From the NCBI GenBank assembly GCA_017301995.1, contig JAFLEH010000010.1, forward strand, positions 1 through 64,000: a stretch of 64,000 bases of DNA. The letters run 5' to 3'. Below are positions 33,613-43,900 of the stretch, piece by piece. The notes under the pieces are model-generated. The model saw only the letters and a program-made list of their open reading frames with translations. It was not told the DNA's origin and made no database searches. Position numbers and translations under genes: made by a program. Numbering within the stretch: position 1 is the first letter of the stretch; each line of letters begins with the position of its first letter. The DNA comes from Verrucomicrobiota bacterium (lineage in GTDB: Bacteria; Verrucomicrobiota; Verrucomicrobiia; Verrucomicrobiales; Akkermansiaceae).

Positions 33613-35700
33613 ATGGGTTGCGGCGTGCCCGCGAAACGGGCCGCCCGAAACATGCCCACCGACACCGATCCACACTCGACAAAGCCGAGCCACCGCATTC
33701 TAGCAACCACCCCGTTCCGGTTGGGGATGGTGGCTTTCGCGTTGTTCTTCGCGGTTTCACAATTGACCCGTATCGCGCTTCTGACGGTTTCTGCCGGGAG
33801 TGTTGAACTCGACGCCCCGTTGGGCATGGCGATGCTGACCGGAACGGGGTTTGACGCCGTGGCCGGGCTGTTTGCGGCGCTGCCATGGGTGCTGCTCGGG
33901 GCCGTGTTGCCAACGGGTATCGCGAACCGCAGGGCGGGGCGTTGGCTACTTACCCTGGCGGTTTCCGCATACTCGGGCGTACTCGTTCTCATCGCCATCG
34001 CCGAATGGTGCTTTTGGGAGGAGTTCGGCTCCCGCTTCAACTTCATCGCGGTGGACTATCTGGTGTTCACCCGCGAGGTGTTCGGAAACATCGCGCAATC
34101 CTATCCGTTGGGGCTGATCGCCGCCGGGATCGTCGCGGGAATGGCCGCGTCCGCATGGGCGGTCGCCCGTCTTGGCGTAGCACGGTGGGCAACCGCTTCC
34201 GGAGCCTCTGTCGCCCAACGGATCGTCTGGCCGGCCATCGTTTCCACCGCCTGTGCCTGTGCCATCCACGGGGTGAATCAGCCGTCTTTACCGGCATTTG
34301 CCAACCAATACACCGCCGAACTCGCGAAAAACGGCTGCTGGTCGTTCTGCGCAGCCCTGCGGGGCATGGAACTCGACTACCAGCGTTGGTATGTCACTCT
34401 TCCGGAAGGGGAGGCGCTCACCGCCGTCCGGAAAATGACCGAGCAGTCATCGGCCACATTCGTATCCCAATCCACCGGAGACCTCCGCCGCCACGTGACG
34501 TCCGCCGGCCCCGAGCGGCGCTGGAACGTCATGTTCGTCTGCATGGAAAGCATGAGCCTCGGATTCACCGGAGCCGGAGGCAATCCGGAATCTCTAACGC
34601 CCAATCTCGACCGGATCGCCCGCGAGTCGGTCAATTTCACCAATCTCCACGCCACCGGCACCCGGACGGTTAGGGGCATGGAGGCCATCACGCTTGGCCT
34701 GCCGCCCACGCCGGGACAGTCGATCATCTATCGGCCCGAAGGCACCGGATTGTGGACCTACTTTGTGCCGTTCCTCGACCGCGGATACGATTGCGCGTTC
34801 TTCTACGGGGGCGATGGGCGGTTCGATTTCATGAACCGCTATTTCGCCTCATCCGGCTGCCGGATCATGGACGCCAACGCGTGGGACCGGAGCGACACCA
34901 CATTCAAGACCGCCTGGGGAGCCTGTGATGAGGATCTTTTCCGCAAGGCGATCCGCGAGGCCGATGCCGATCACGCCGCGGGCCGGCCGTTCCACTATTT
35001 CTGCATGACCACAAGCAACCACCGGCCGTATGATTTTCCCAAGGGCCGTATCGACTTGCCGCCCCACAGCGGACGCGCCGCCGCGGTGAAATACTCCGAC
35101 TGGGCGGTTGGCCGCTTGTTGGAAGAGGCGCGTTCCAAGCCGTGGTTCGCCGATACCCTGTTCGTGTTCTGCTCCGACCACTGCGCGAGCAGCGCCGGCA
35201 AGGCGGATCTGGATGTCACCAAATACCGGATTCCCGCGATGATCTACAACCCGGGATTGGCTGAGGCAAGAAACATCGCCGGACTAACAAGCCAGATCGA
35301 CGTGATGCCCACCGTGCTCGGATTGTTGGGGTGGGATTACGAAACGCGGGGGTTCGGCGCCGATGTCCTTGCCGGTCCGGCGCCCGGCCGGGCGTTTGTC
35401 AGCAACTATCAGAAGATCGCGTTCCTGCGCGAGGGCAGGATCGCGATTCTCAAGCCGAACCGGATATCCGGCGCGTATTGTTATGATGCGGCAACCGGCG
35501 GACTCGGTTCGCTGTCCGGCGCCGCGTCCGCGGACCTGCGGCACGACGCCACCGCGTTCTATCAAAGCGCCGCCTGGTGGTTCAAATCCGGCCGAATGAA
35601 ACGCTCCGCCGAGTTTCCTCCGCCTTCCCCGGTTGCGTCCCGGTCCGCGGACACATCCGCCCCCGCCGCAGTTACCACCATCGACCCAACCACGCCATGA
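33613..35700 (+). CDS. LTA synthase-like membrane sulfatase-fold phosphotransferase
   Basis: 695 residues. Five or so N-terminal membrane helices (about 30-230) are followed by an extracytoplasmic alkaline-phosphatase/sulfatase-fold domain. Catalytic features are VCMESMSL (metal Glu), the nucleophile Thr in ATGTRTVRGMEA and the metal pair in FCSDHCAS. Relatives are lipoteichoic-acid synthases and phosphoglycerol or phosphoethanolamine transferases that modify lipids or periplasmic glycans. In a Gram-negative-type envelope the last two roles are more likely. Met at residue 14 is an alternative start. It is followed with a 4-nt overlap by an ICMT-like gene and preceded by a two-component pair, suggesting envelope modification under signal control. 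Confidence 0.88.
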   Translation: MGCGVPAKRAARNMPTDTDPHSTKPSHRILATTPFRLGMVAFALFFAVSQLTRIALLTVSAGSVELDAPLGMAMLTGTGFDAVAGLFAALPWVLLGAVLPTGIANRRAGRWLLTLAVSAYSGVLVLIAIAEWCFWEEFGSRFNFIAVDYLVFTREVFGNIAQSYPLGLIAAGIVAGMAASAWAVARLGVARWATASGASVAQRIVWPAIVSTACACAIHGVNQPSLPAFANQYTAELAKNGCWSFCAALRGMELDYQRWYVTLPEGEALTAVRKMTEQSSATFVSQSTGDLRRHVTSAGPERRWNVMFVCMESMSLGFTGAGGNPESLTPNLDRIARESVNFTNLHATGTRTVRGMEAITLGLPPTPGQSIIYRPEGTGLWTYFVPFLDRGYDCAFFYGGDGRFDFMNRYFASSGCRIMDANAWDRSDTTFKTAWGACDEDLFRKAIREADADHAAGRPFHYFCMTTSNHRPYDFPKGRIDLPPHSGRAAAVKYSDWAVGRLLEEARSKPWFADTLFVFCSDHCASSAGKADLDVTKYRIPAMIYNPGLAEARNIAGLTSQIDVMPTVLGLLGWDYETRGFGADVLAGPAPGRAFVSNYQKIAFLREGRIAILKPNRISGAYCYDAATGGLGSLSGAASADLRHDATAFYQSAAWWFKSGRMKRSAEFPPPSPVASRSADTSAPAAVTTIDPTTP

Positions 35701-36290
35701 TCGCCGCATCCTCCCGTCTCAGAGACCAGGGCTTTGTCAATCAGTACCGCAAGCTGATCCTCCGGATCCTGGCGGTCGTGCTTGCCGCCTATCTGTTCTA
35801 CGTGCCGTCGCCGTGGGACTTCCGGGCCGCATCCGCCATGCTGCTCCAGGCATCGGGAAGCCTGCTGCTGTTCGCCGGCATTGTTGGCAGGGTTTTCGCC
35901 AGTCTGTCGATAGGCGGTCGCAAGGACCAGACTCTCGTCCGCACCGAATTGTATTCCGTATGCCGCAATCCGCTGTATTTTTCGTCGTTCCTGATGACCG
36001 TCGGCTTCGGCCTGCTGATGGGTCGGGTCGATTTCACGGTGGTCGCGGCGGCCGCTTATCTGGCGGTTTTCTATCCGATGATGCTCAACGAAGCGCGCTT
36101 TCTGAAAGCACGGTTCCCGGAATACGGGGAATACGAGGACAGCGTGCCGTTGTTCATCCCGAATTTTTCCCGGTGGCAGGCTCGGGAGACGTTTGAGATC
36201 AATTTCCGCCTGGTATTCCGCACCTTGTTGGACGCGGCGATCGCCCTGCCGGTGATTCCGCTGGTTCTCATCCTGAAAGCCTATCTTTGA
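35697..36290 (+). CDS. ICMT/PEMT-like membrane methyltransferase
   Basis: 197 residues from ATG 35697, which overlaps the upstream stop (ATGA). It has four to five membrane helices and the family core VRTELYSVCRNPLYFSSFL, equivalent to the vRHPxYl motif of isoprenylcysteine carboxyl methyltransferase and phospholipid N-methyltransferase relatives, plus the C-terminal E-A-R-F-L motif (MMLNEARFLKARFPEY). It should methylate a membrane lipid or isoprenoid using S-adenosylmethionine. Translational coupling suggests it works with the LTA-synthase-like protein. Confidence 0.85.
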   Translation: MIAASSRLRDQGFVNQYRKLILRILAVVLAAYLFYVPSPWDFRAASAMLLQASGSLLLFAGIVGRVFASLSIGGRKDQTLVRTELYSVCRNPLYFSSFLMTVGFGLLMGRVDFTVVAAAAYLAVFYPMMLNEARFLKARFPEYGEYEDSVPLFIPNFSRWQARETFEINFRLVFRTLLDAAIALPVIPLVLILKAYL

Positions 36291-36601
36291 GACGTGACCT
36301 TTCTCTGGCTCCGCCAACGGCATCTCCCGGCCGGTGGCGGTGAAGAAGCCGATGTCGAATGAAATCCGCGTGTTGTGGGAACTCTGCCCGTGGTTCCGGG
36401 AGTCGCGCCGCTTGTCCGGGGACTCCCGCCACTTGTCCGGGGAATCCCATTCTAACGTCCCAACGGGACGATTCAACACCAGCCCACGGTGGAACCGTGG
36501 GGTTATGCAAGGTCAGAATCCGCGTCCCAACGGGACGCCTCATGCGGGGGCGATTTCGCCGCATGTATAGGCGATTTGTTATTGGCGGGAGGTGTTTTTC
36601 G
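36291..36601. other. Gene-free spacer with clustered palindromes
   Basis: No gene is supported. Elements seen: a direct repeat of CTTGTCCGGGGA words (36410-36447); two copies of the palindrome GTCCCAACGGGAC (36457-36469 and 36524-36536); a hairpin CCCACGGTggaACCGTGGG (36483-36501) between them; and a GCGG..GATTTCGCCGC hairpin near 36544-36562. Such palindrome clusters are dispersed repeats in several environmental phyla. Confidence 0.75.
36457..36536. repeat. Palindromic repeat unit, paired GTCCCAACGGGAC
   Basis: Two identical 13-bp interrupted palindromes bracket an inner hairpin, all within 80 bp. The symmetrical layout suggests one folded RNA or DNA unit. Confidence 0.75.
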
Positions 36602-36672
36602 ACCACGGATTTAACGGATTATCACGGATGGCGCTCCGCGCGTTTCATCCTCTTATCCGTGAAACTCGTGGT
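36602..36672. repeat. ACGGAT-type long hairpin element
   Basis: The left arm ACCACGGATTTAACGGAT continues with TATCACGGATG; the right arm reads the reverse (CATCC, TTATCCGTG, then CTCGTGGT). The loop is about 20 bp. Related elements lie at 58432-58512 and 61358-61438. Its right arm runs into the truncated end of an MmeI-like gene fragment. Confidence 0.85.
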
Positions 36673-36972
36673 TTGTCCGCATATGTCGCGGCGCGGGTTC
36701 ACGCCCTGCTTGGTTTCCAACACCAGATGGGCGCGCTTATAGAGGTCGATCCAGTTCGGGGTGGAGGAGCCGTCCGGCTTGCGGCGGTCCACGCGGCGTT
36801 CGAAGGTGTAGGCGTTGAGGGCGTTCTCCGCCACGGGCGGGGAGGGTTTTTCGAGGCCCAGCAGATCGCAGAAATCGAGCAGGAAATGCTGGCCGGACCC
36901 GCGCTCGTGGCCGCCGGATTTCGACCAATCGGCGATGAACTTGTCGATCTGCTCCGCAGTGGGTTCGCGCAT
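36622..36972 (-). pseudogene. Truncated MmeI-like type IIL restriction-modification gene, N-terminal fragment
   Basis: From ATG 36972 the first 93 or so codons match the N-terminus of MmeI-like fused endonuclease-methyltransferases, which are normally around 900 residues. Seen are the start MREPTAEQIDKFIADW, then YTFERRV, WIDLYKRAHLVLETKQG, the last being the PD-(D/E)xK nuclease motif (Asp, then E-x-K). Near 36690 the match stops and the frame continues into the ACGGAT hairpin, ending at 36622. The methylase and target-recognition parts are absent, so this is a relic. Confidence 0.75.
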
Positions 36973-37032
36973 GCCGGGAGAATGGCTAGACCGCGGCGGG
37001 GTGTCTAGGCGGGGATGGTTTTCCACCGGGCA

Positions 37033-38526
37033 TCAACGGTTCACTTGGGAGCCGTTGACAAACGGAGGCGATTCCAGCAGTTTCCGGAGCAGATCGTCAA
37101 GGGAGACGGTGGCGATCACCGATGAGTGGTCGTTGGTGGCGAAGGGCAGGATCAGTTGGCCGCCATGTACGAGCGAACCGCAACTGTAAACCACATTGGG
37201 AACATAGCCGTCACGGTCCGAGTCGCCGGGTTCCAGCAGCGGCTCGCGGAGGCGGCCGATGACCCGAGTGGGATCCTCGAGATCCAGCAGGATGGCACCG
37301 ATGCAGTATCGGCGCATCGGCCCCACCCCGTGGGTGATAACCAACCAGCCGGCTTCGGTTTCGACCGGCGACCCGCAGTTGCCGAGTTTCACCGCTTCCC
37401 AGACATGGGTAGGTCTCAGGAGGACCTTCGGCGTGCTCCAGTAATGCGGACTGGGCGAGCACATGATCAGGAGGTTCTCGTCGTCCTGGCGGGATAGCAT
37501 CACATATTTGCCGCCGATCCTCCTGGGGAAGAGCGCCATGCCTTTGTTGCGGATGGCGCAACCGTTGAGGGTGAGCACCCGGAACTGCCGGAAGTCCTCG
37601 GTTTCGATCAACTGGGGCAGCGTGGATTTGCCATTGTAGGCGGTGTAGGTGGCATAGTACATCACGGATCCATCCGGTTCCGTGAATCTGACAAACCGGG
37701 CGTCCTCGATCCCGTGGCTTTCGTTGCCCGACACGGGGAAAATCGTCCGTTCACCCAATCCGGTGTCGGTTCCGAATGATATTTCATAATTGGAATCCGC
37801 CAGCCATTGGATGAAATCGAGGGTGCGGTGCAGTCCCTTTCGGCCGGTTAGGTTCTCCAGACGTGCGAGTTCCACGCTGTGGTTCAATTCTCCGCGGGTG
37901 AAGCTCTCCGGGAGCGGAGCCATCACCGCGGAGATATTCTCCTCGGCGAAATTCATCTCGTGCAGTTTGATGAGAAACCGCCTTTTCTTGTAACTCGGAT
38001 CGCTCTTTTCCTCGGGAACGGTCGCGAACGGCGATGCCGGGTCCAATCCGATCCGTCCGTCCTGATGGATGGTTCCGGTGCGGAATTCGATGGATGAGAT
38101 GTGCCCCTCTCCGGTGGCCCGGAGGCTCATGATGAAGCGCAGGCTCCCTTCGGGCACTCCGGACTGGTCCGGATGAGGAACGATCGAAGGGTTGAACAGT
38201 GCCGCCGCCTCGATCGAGTATTCTCCCGCGAACAGCGATCCGATCAAGAGAAGCCGGTTGGATGAGATTTGCCGGTGGGTGAAGACATGGGGTTCCACTT
38301 TCGTGTAAACGGTCCGCAGTTGTGCGTCGAAATCCCGGTGCCGGGTTTGGAATCGCGCGCGGACCGCGGCAAGTTCCGCATCGACCTCGATTTCCGAGAG
38401 AGCCAGGGCGCGGCCGATGATGGTGACCACCCGTTGCGGATCCGCCGGCACAAAGGGACGGATAATCACCCGTGAGTTGTTGGATCGTAGGATCTCGTGG
38501 TGGCGGGTGATGCGGATGTTGTTCAT
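37033..38526 (-). CDS. GH130 glycoside phosphorylase, mannoside type
   Basis: 497 residues. GH130 enzymes cleave beta-mannosides with phosphate, or by hydrolysis in some clades, inside the cell. The fold is a five-bladed propeller; family sequences seen are SHGIEDARFVRF (catalytic Asp region), NKGMALFPRRIGG, LGNCGSPVET and GAILLDLEDPTRVIGRLREPLLEP. A long N-terminal extension of about 100 residues is typical of the GH130 subgroup encoded next to GT4 glycosyltransferases. No signal peptide. Its start overlaps the stop of the glycosyltransferase gene by 4 nt, so the two form one unit. Confidence 0.9.
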   Translation of the reverse strand: MNNIRITRHHEILRSNNSRVIIRPFVPADPQRVVTIIGRALALSEIEVDAELAAVRARFQTRHRDFDAQLRTVYTKVEPHVFTHRQISSNRLLLIGSLFAGEYSIEAAALFNPSIVPHPDQSGVPEGSLRFIMSLRATGEGHISSIEFRTGTIHQDGRIGLDPASPFATVPEEKSDPSYKKRRFLIKLHEMNFAEENISAVMAPLPESFTRGELNHSVELARLENLTGRKGLHRTLDFIQWLADSNYEISFGTDTGLGERTIFPVSGNESHGIEDARFVRFTEPDGSVMYYATYTAYNGKSTLPQLIETEDFRQFRVLTLNGCAIRNKGMALFPRRIGGKYVMLSRQDDENLLIMCSPSPHYWSTPKVLLRPTHVWEAVKLGNCGSPVETEAGWLVITHGVGPMRRYCIGAILLDLEDPTRVIGRLREPLLEPGDSDRDGYVPNVVYSCGSLVHGGQLILPFATNDHSSVIATVSLDDLLRKLLESPPFVNGSQVNR

Positions 38527-40881
38527 CGGATTGATAAGGGCGGGCGGGCGGTGATGTGGCGGGCCCGTGCCATGTCATTGAGCGCCAGTTGGAATGCCAG
38601 GGTGGATTCGGCGCCCTGGTTTTCGTTGACCCGGTCGGGGTGCAGGCCGTCACAACAGCCACCCGTGCTGAAATCGTAAACCGGCAGACCGAGATCGTTG
38701 CGTCCGAGGAACCATTCGAAGGCGCGCCTTGCCTCCCGCATCCAGGTGTTGTCGTGGGTGATGTGGAAGGCCTCCAGGCACGCGGCCACCATGGCCTGCG
38801 CCTCAAGCGGCTGCTGGTCGAAGTCAGCACGCGCGCCATCCTTGCGGTAGAATCCATTGCTGCCGATCGGCCTGAAGCAACCGGCTTGGGTGGTTTGGAT
38901 GGAAACCAGCCAATGGAGCGACTCCAGCCCGATCGCGAGGGCCTCTTCGTGGGGTTCCTCCGGGTCGGCGCCCATCAGCGCCTGGCAAAGCCTCGCGTTG
39001 TCGTAGGCGATGATCGGCTCAAACCACGGCCACTCGGGCGTGGTGTTTTGACGCCAGAGGGCGATCAAGCGGTCGGTCAGCAGGGATCTCATGTCCCGGA
39101 TGGCGGGGTTCTCCGCCTGATAGGCCAGGATTTCATCGCAGCCTAGGATCGTGAACGCCCACGCCCGCGGTGACGTGAACGTTTCCACCTCGGGCAACGC
39201 GCGGGAAAACAACCGGGTGGCCAGATTCCGATGTCCCTCGCTCGTCGAACGGGCAATGCCGGTGCCGAGCGCCCACAATGCGCGGCCGTGGCTGTCCTCG
39301 CTGCCATGGGGTTCGAGCCATTTGCGGTCATAGCTCATGAAGTTCCGGAATCTGCCGTTTGCGGGGTTGAGCGCGGATGCAAGGAAGGCGAGGTAGCGGG
39401 TGGGCAGGTTGGCGAGGATTTCCGAGTGCGGATGGCCCCCGGTTTCCTCAAGCAGACAGCAGAGGATGTAGGCGCGGGCGTTGTCATCCGTGCAATAACC
39501 CTCACTGAGGTTGGGCACGGTGAAGACCGCGTGCTGGAACATTCCGGTGTCGTCGCTCATCCGGATCAGGTGGTCGAGTCTAACCGGTGGCAACTCGTGG
39601 GGGCGGTTGCCAAGCGTCCACCCCGCGAATGTCGTCCGAGTGGCTACCACCCGCTCCGCGCGAGCATGCCGGAACGCCTCCAGGTATTTTTTCCCGGTCG
39701 CCGCCCAGATCGACCCACGGCCCATGGCGTAGGCTTCCCGCCGGATCCGGGAGGTGCGGCCGGGATCGTCCAACAATCCTATCACTCCGGCAGCGACCGC
39801 GGAAGTGTCGCCAAAGGGGACAAGCACGCCCCTGCCGTCCGCCAACAGTTCCCGCGCGTGCCAATACGGTGTGGAAACCACGGATTTGCCCGCTCCGAAG
39901 ACATAGGCCAGCGTTCCTGAGGTTACCTGGGCCTCGTTCAGATAGGGAGTAAGATAGATGTCCGCGGCACCGATGAACTCCTTTAGGTCGTCCAGCGTCA
40001 CAAACCGGTTGTAAAAGATAACATGCTCGGTAACCCCAAGCTGTCCCGCAAGGCGCTCCAGGCTCAGCCGGTACCTTTCACCCTCCCTGGCGAGTAGCTG
40101 CGGGTGGGTGGCGCCCAATACCAGATAGACCACATTCGGATGGTGCCGGATGATCTCGGGCAGGGCGCCGATGACCTGCTCGATTCCTTTTCCGGGACCC
40201 ATCAGCCCGAACGTGAACAGCACCACCCGGCCCTCGACGCCGAACTGCGGCTTGTAATCGGCGGAATCCCTGAACTCGACATCCGGAATCCCGTGCGGAA
40301 TGAGATCCACTTTGGATCCCGGCACGCCATAGACCTCATGCAGGATCTCCACTCCCTTCCGGGCCATCACAACCAGTCGGTCACTCCGCTCGCATAACTC
40401 GTTCATCACTCTGCGCTGGATGGGGGTCGGAGCGGTGAGCAACGTGTGCAGCGTGGTCACCACCGGCATGCGCAGTTCCTTCAGCAGGGCGATGATATGA
40501 GCCCCCGCCGGCCCGCCGAAAATGCCAAACTCGTGCTGCAGGCTCACCACCTCGACGTTATTTGAAGTTGAGAAAATCCGCAGCCCGCCGATAGCAATCG
40601 AAATCCTGTTCCAGGATTTCAAAACGCACCTCGGGCGGATAGTGGTATTGTTGGCTCCGGTCGGAGCAGGCCACCACCAGGCACTCGGCATCTTCGTCCG
40701 CCCCTGCGACCGCGGTGCACAAGTCATGCGTGAAGGTTGCGATTCCACACAACCTTGGCGGGTAACTTCCCACGAATGCGATTCTCCGCAGCGGCCCCGA
40801 ACCGCTCACGGCCGAGATTTCTCCTTTGCGCTCATTTCCGACCCATACGCGGGCCGCTGGCGAACGCAACAAGTATTTCAA
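38523..40881 (-). pseudogene. GT4 glycosyltransferase with C-terminal helical domain, frameshifted
   Basis: Two minus-strand frames make one protein. 40881-40558 encodes the GT4 N-terminus (RRIAFVGSYPPRLCGIATFT) and ends ADFLNFK-stop. The rest, down to 38523, continues in the next frame with NNVEVVSLQHEFGIFGG. Deleting one A from the AAA at 40561-40563 joins them as ADFLNFNNVEVVSL, so a 1-nt insertion is the likely cause. The joined protein of about 760 residues has a Rossmann pair (LFTFGLMGPGKGIEQVIGAL, EAQVTSGTLAYVFGAGKSVV) and a C-terminal alpha/alpha-barrel-like domain from about residue 400. The start is uncertain: TTG 40881 or GTG 40809. A polymerase or assembly slip in a short A-run is an alternative. 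Confidence 0.85.
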
Positions 40882-40977
40882 AAAATGTCATCGCCCGCAG
40901 GCGGATTCCCTTATGGCATCAGGCATGGCCGGACCGCCGCGGGAATTCAAGGTGGTGCGATCCGAAGTCGGAGCGAA

Positions 40978-43900
40978 TCACAAGGTGAGGGTTCGGACGC
41001 CGTAGGGCGGGAGGGTGAGGGGAGTCGCGGGTTGACTGTCGGGCGCGCTGACGGTCACGGTTTCCTCGGAATCGGATAGGGATCTGAGAGTAACGGTGCG
41101 GCCGCTGGGGCCGGTTCGGATGCTGGAGATCACCACCCGCGGGTTGTCGATGGAAAGCGGGGGGGGGATGGCGCCGGGTTTTCCTGTGGAAACAACCAGC
41201 GGCCGGGCCTGTTCGAGGCCGAAGCGGTTGGCGGCAGCGGCGTCGAAGGCGTGGTCGTGCGCGAGCAATCCGTAGCGGAACACGAGCACGCCGGATTGAC
41301 TGAGCGGAAAGTTCGTGTGCCAGTGATTGTTGAGCGCCCACGAATAGATGGTGGATGATGGCTCGAGTTTGCGGATCCATTGGGGTGAACCGGTTGCACC
41401 GCCGAGGATGTTTGCCCGGATGTCGCCGTATTCGAAAGTTGGCGCGTCCGGGGATGTCCAGGTTACACCGGTGTCCGTGTTGGAGATATCGAGCCAGCGT
41501 TGGAAACAGATCCAGTTGCGGTTCGCTTCGGGAAAGAAGTCGGCATCCACCTCCGCCACGCCCCACGGGATATCCATGCGGGTTCGTGGATTCGCGATGT
41601 CGAAGGAGAAGCCGAAATGGACACCTTCCTTCGCGGTGACCGCCAGCTTGTCGAGCGTGTTGATGATCTCCACCTGCGGCTGACCCGCCAGCAGCCGGAT
41701 CTCGCGTTTGAGCCAGTTGCATCCCTCGGCCTTGGATTCGACCATCAGCGAGGCAAGCACGGGGCCGTTTTCGTGAACCCGGATCCGCGTCTCGGTGGGA
41801 CCTGTCGCGGATGACGGGGCATTGCCACCCTTCAGATAATGATAACTGTTTGCCGATCCTTTTACATATTCCCGTTCGTTGCGGATCAGGCTGGCGATGT
41901 TGCCCGTGGCTGGATCGAGCGTCACTTTCACGATGCCATTGTCGAGTGAGGACGGGGTGACGATGATGTCCGGCTTGTCCGACCGGCCCGACCGGCCCGA
42001 CAGATAACTCCTCGCTCCCAGCGACGGCACATCCGTTGCCAGGAAAACGGTTTCTCCCGAAGACAACCGCTGGGTGGGAAAGTCCGCGAGGCCCGCGACG
42101 CCGGGAGGAAGCGTAACCAGCCCGGAACGCGGCCAGGACAGGGTGTTGAAAACCGTGATCGACGGTTCCCTGGAAGCGGCCAAGGGCTTCAGCGATTCGG
42201 TTAGCAGGTGGTGGCTTTGTTCGTCGGCATGTTGGAAGAAACCGAACTTCACGGCGAGAATGTCATTGGTGAGCGGCTGGCGGTGCGGATCGGAGTAGCA
42301 CCAGGTGTGTTCGGATCCCATCAGAACATTGCGCCAGGCTTCGTCGAACTTCGCGCGCGGGGCGGGATCATTCGGGCGCAGCATCGACCAGAGCGTATCG
42401 GCCTGGATCAGGCGCTCCTTGGCGTTGCGGTTCATCGCCGTCTGCTTGGCGGCGCTGCCGAGGCCGTCGCTCCAGTATTCGGTGAACTCGCCGGAGCGGG
42501 ATGGGATGCGGTCGCCGAATTTCCGGTCGAATGCAGACATGATGTCATGGGAGTTGGCGATCACCACGCGCGGATAGGCGTATTCCCCGTTCCAGCTTCT
42601 CACCGCGTAGGGCAGGTCCGCGTCCACCGGCATGTTGTCGGCGAGCGCCCATGACATCGGAAAGATATCATACGGATAGAGCGGGTCCTTTTCCAATCTC
42701 TCCAGGGTGGGCCACAGATAGGCGTCGATGAAATTGGCGCGCGGATTGCCGGTCCGGATGACGGCGGGGAGCTTGGTCCGGTCGGTTTGCCCCATCATGG
42801 CGGGCCAGTGGAAGCGACCCTTGGCCTGCGCGCCGGGACTGTAGGCTCCCGGTTGGAGGCACAGCACCTTGGACTTGCCGTCCGGGCCGATCCACCAGAA
42901 CGGATGGTGGGAGACTTCCATGGATAGGCCCACGCGGTCGCCGCCGTTGTTGAATAGCAGCACATAGGGGATTCCGCGGCTGACCGCTGCCGGAACCACA
43001 CCCCAGCTCATGCCCGGGATGTCCACCTGCATGATGGTGTCGAATTTCCGGCCTGTTAGCTCGCCGATTTTCTCGGAAGGACTGAAGAACGCGGCAAACT
43101 CCTCGTCGGCGGAAACCGAAGTGTTGTCATTGATATAACTCGCCCCCACATGGATCGTCCCGTTGCGGATCGCCTCCAACATCGCGGCTTTCTCGGACTC
43201 GGTGCCATTGGCGAGGGTGCGTTCGGCGGGCCATGCGACCTCGGTGTCCCATTTGAAACGCGATCCTTCGGGGAAATCCGCGGTTTCCTTGGCGAGTTTG
43301 ATCGCTTCCTGGATGTTGCGGCGGTGGATGAACTCGACATTGTCGTGGGTGTTCGTATAGCCGATGTCCACATGCGAATGCGGCAGCAGATAGACCGTCC
43401 ATTGGCGCTGGGGCGGAACGATGGCCGAGGTCTTCAGGATATGTTTGGCTGCGCGGACGGTGATGGAAACCTGCGCCTCGCGATCGACGGCGACGCCTTC
43501 CGGAAGAACGACCTTCATTTCGCTGCGGCCCAACGGATCGGCGGCGAACGGGGCGGTTTCGCGCGGTCCGCCCGCCACCGCGATTTCAATAGTGCCGTCG
43601 CCGTAGAGCGGCGATCCGCCGAACGAGAGAGCGATGCCGCGGCCCGGTTTGCCATCGGCGCGGTGGCGATAGACATTCTCCGGGCGGCACACGATGCTGT
43701 TGGGGAAGGGCACCGCATCCGCCGCAACCTGGCGGACATGGGCGAATTTCACCTCGCTCAGGCCATAACAACTGCCTCCGTGGTTGGAATCCGCCGCGAT
43801 CAGGACGGACTTGGGAGGGGATTTGGGCGAGACCGCGATGGTCTGCGCGGTGTCACCGCCGGGCGCGAGTTCGGCCGTGGCAAGGAGTGCCCATGATTGT

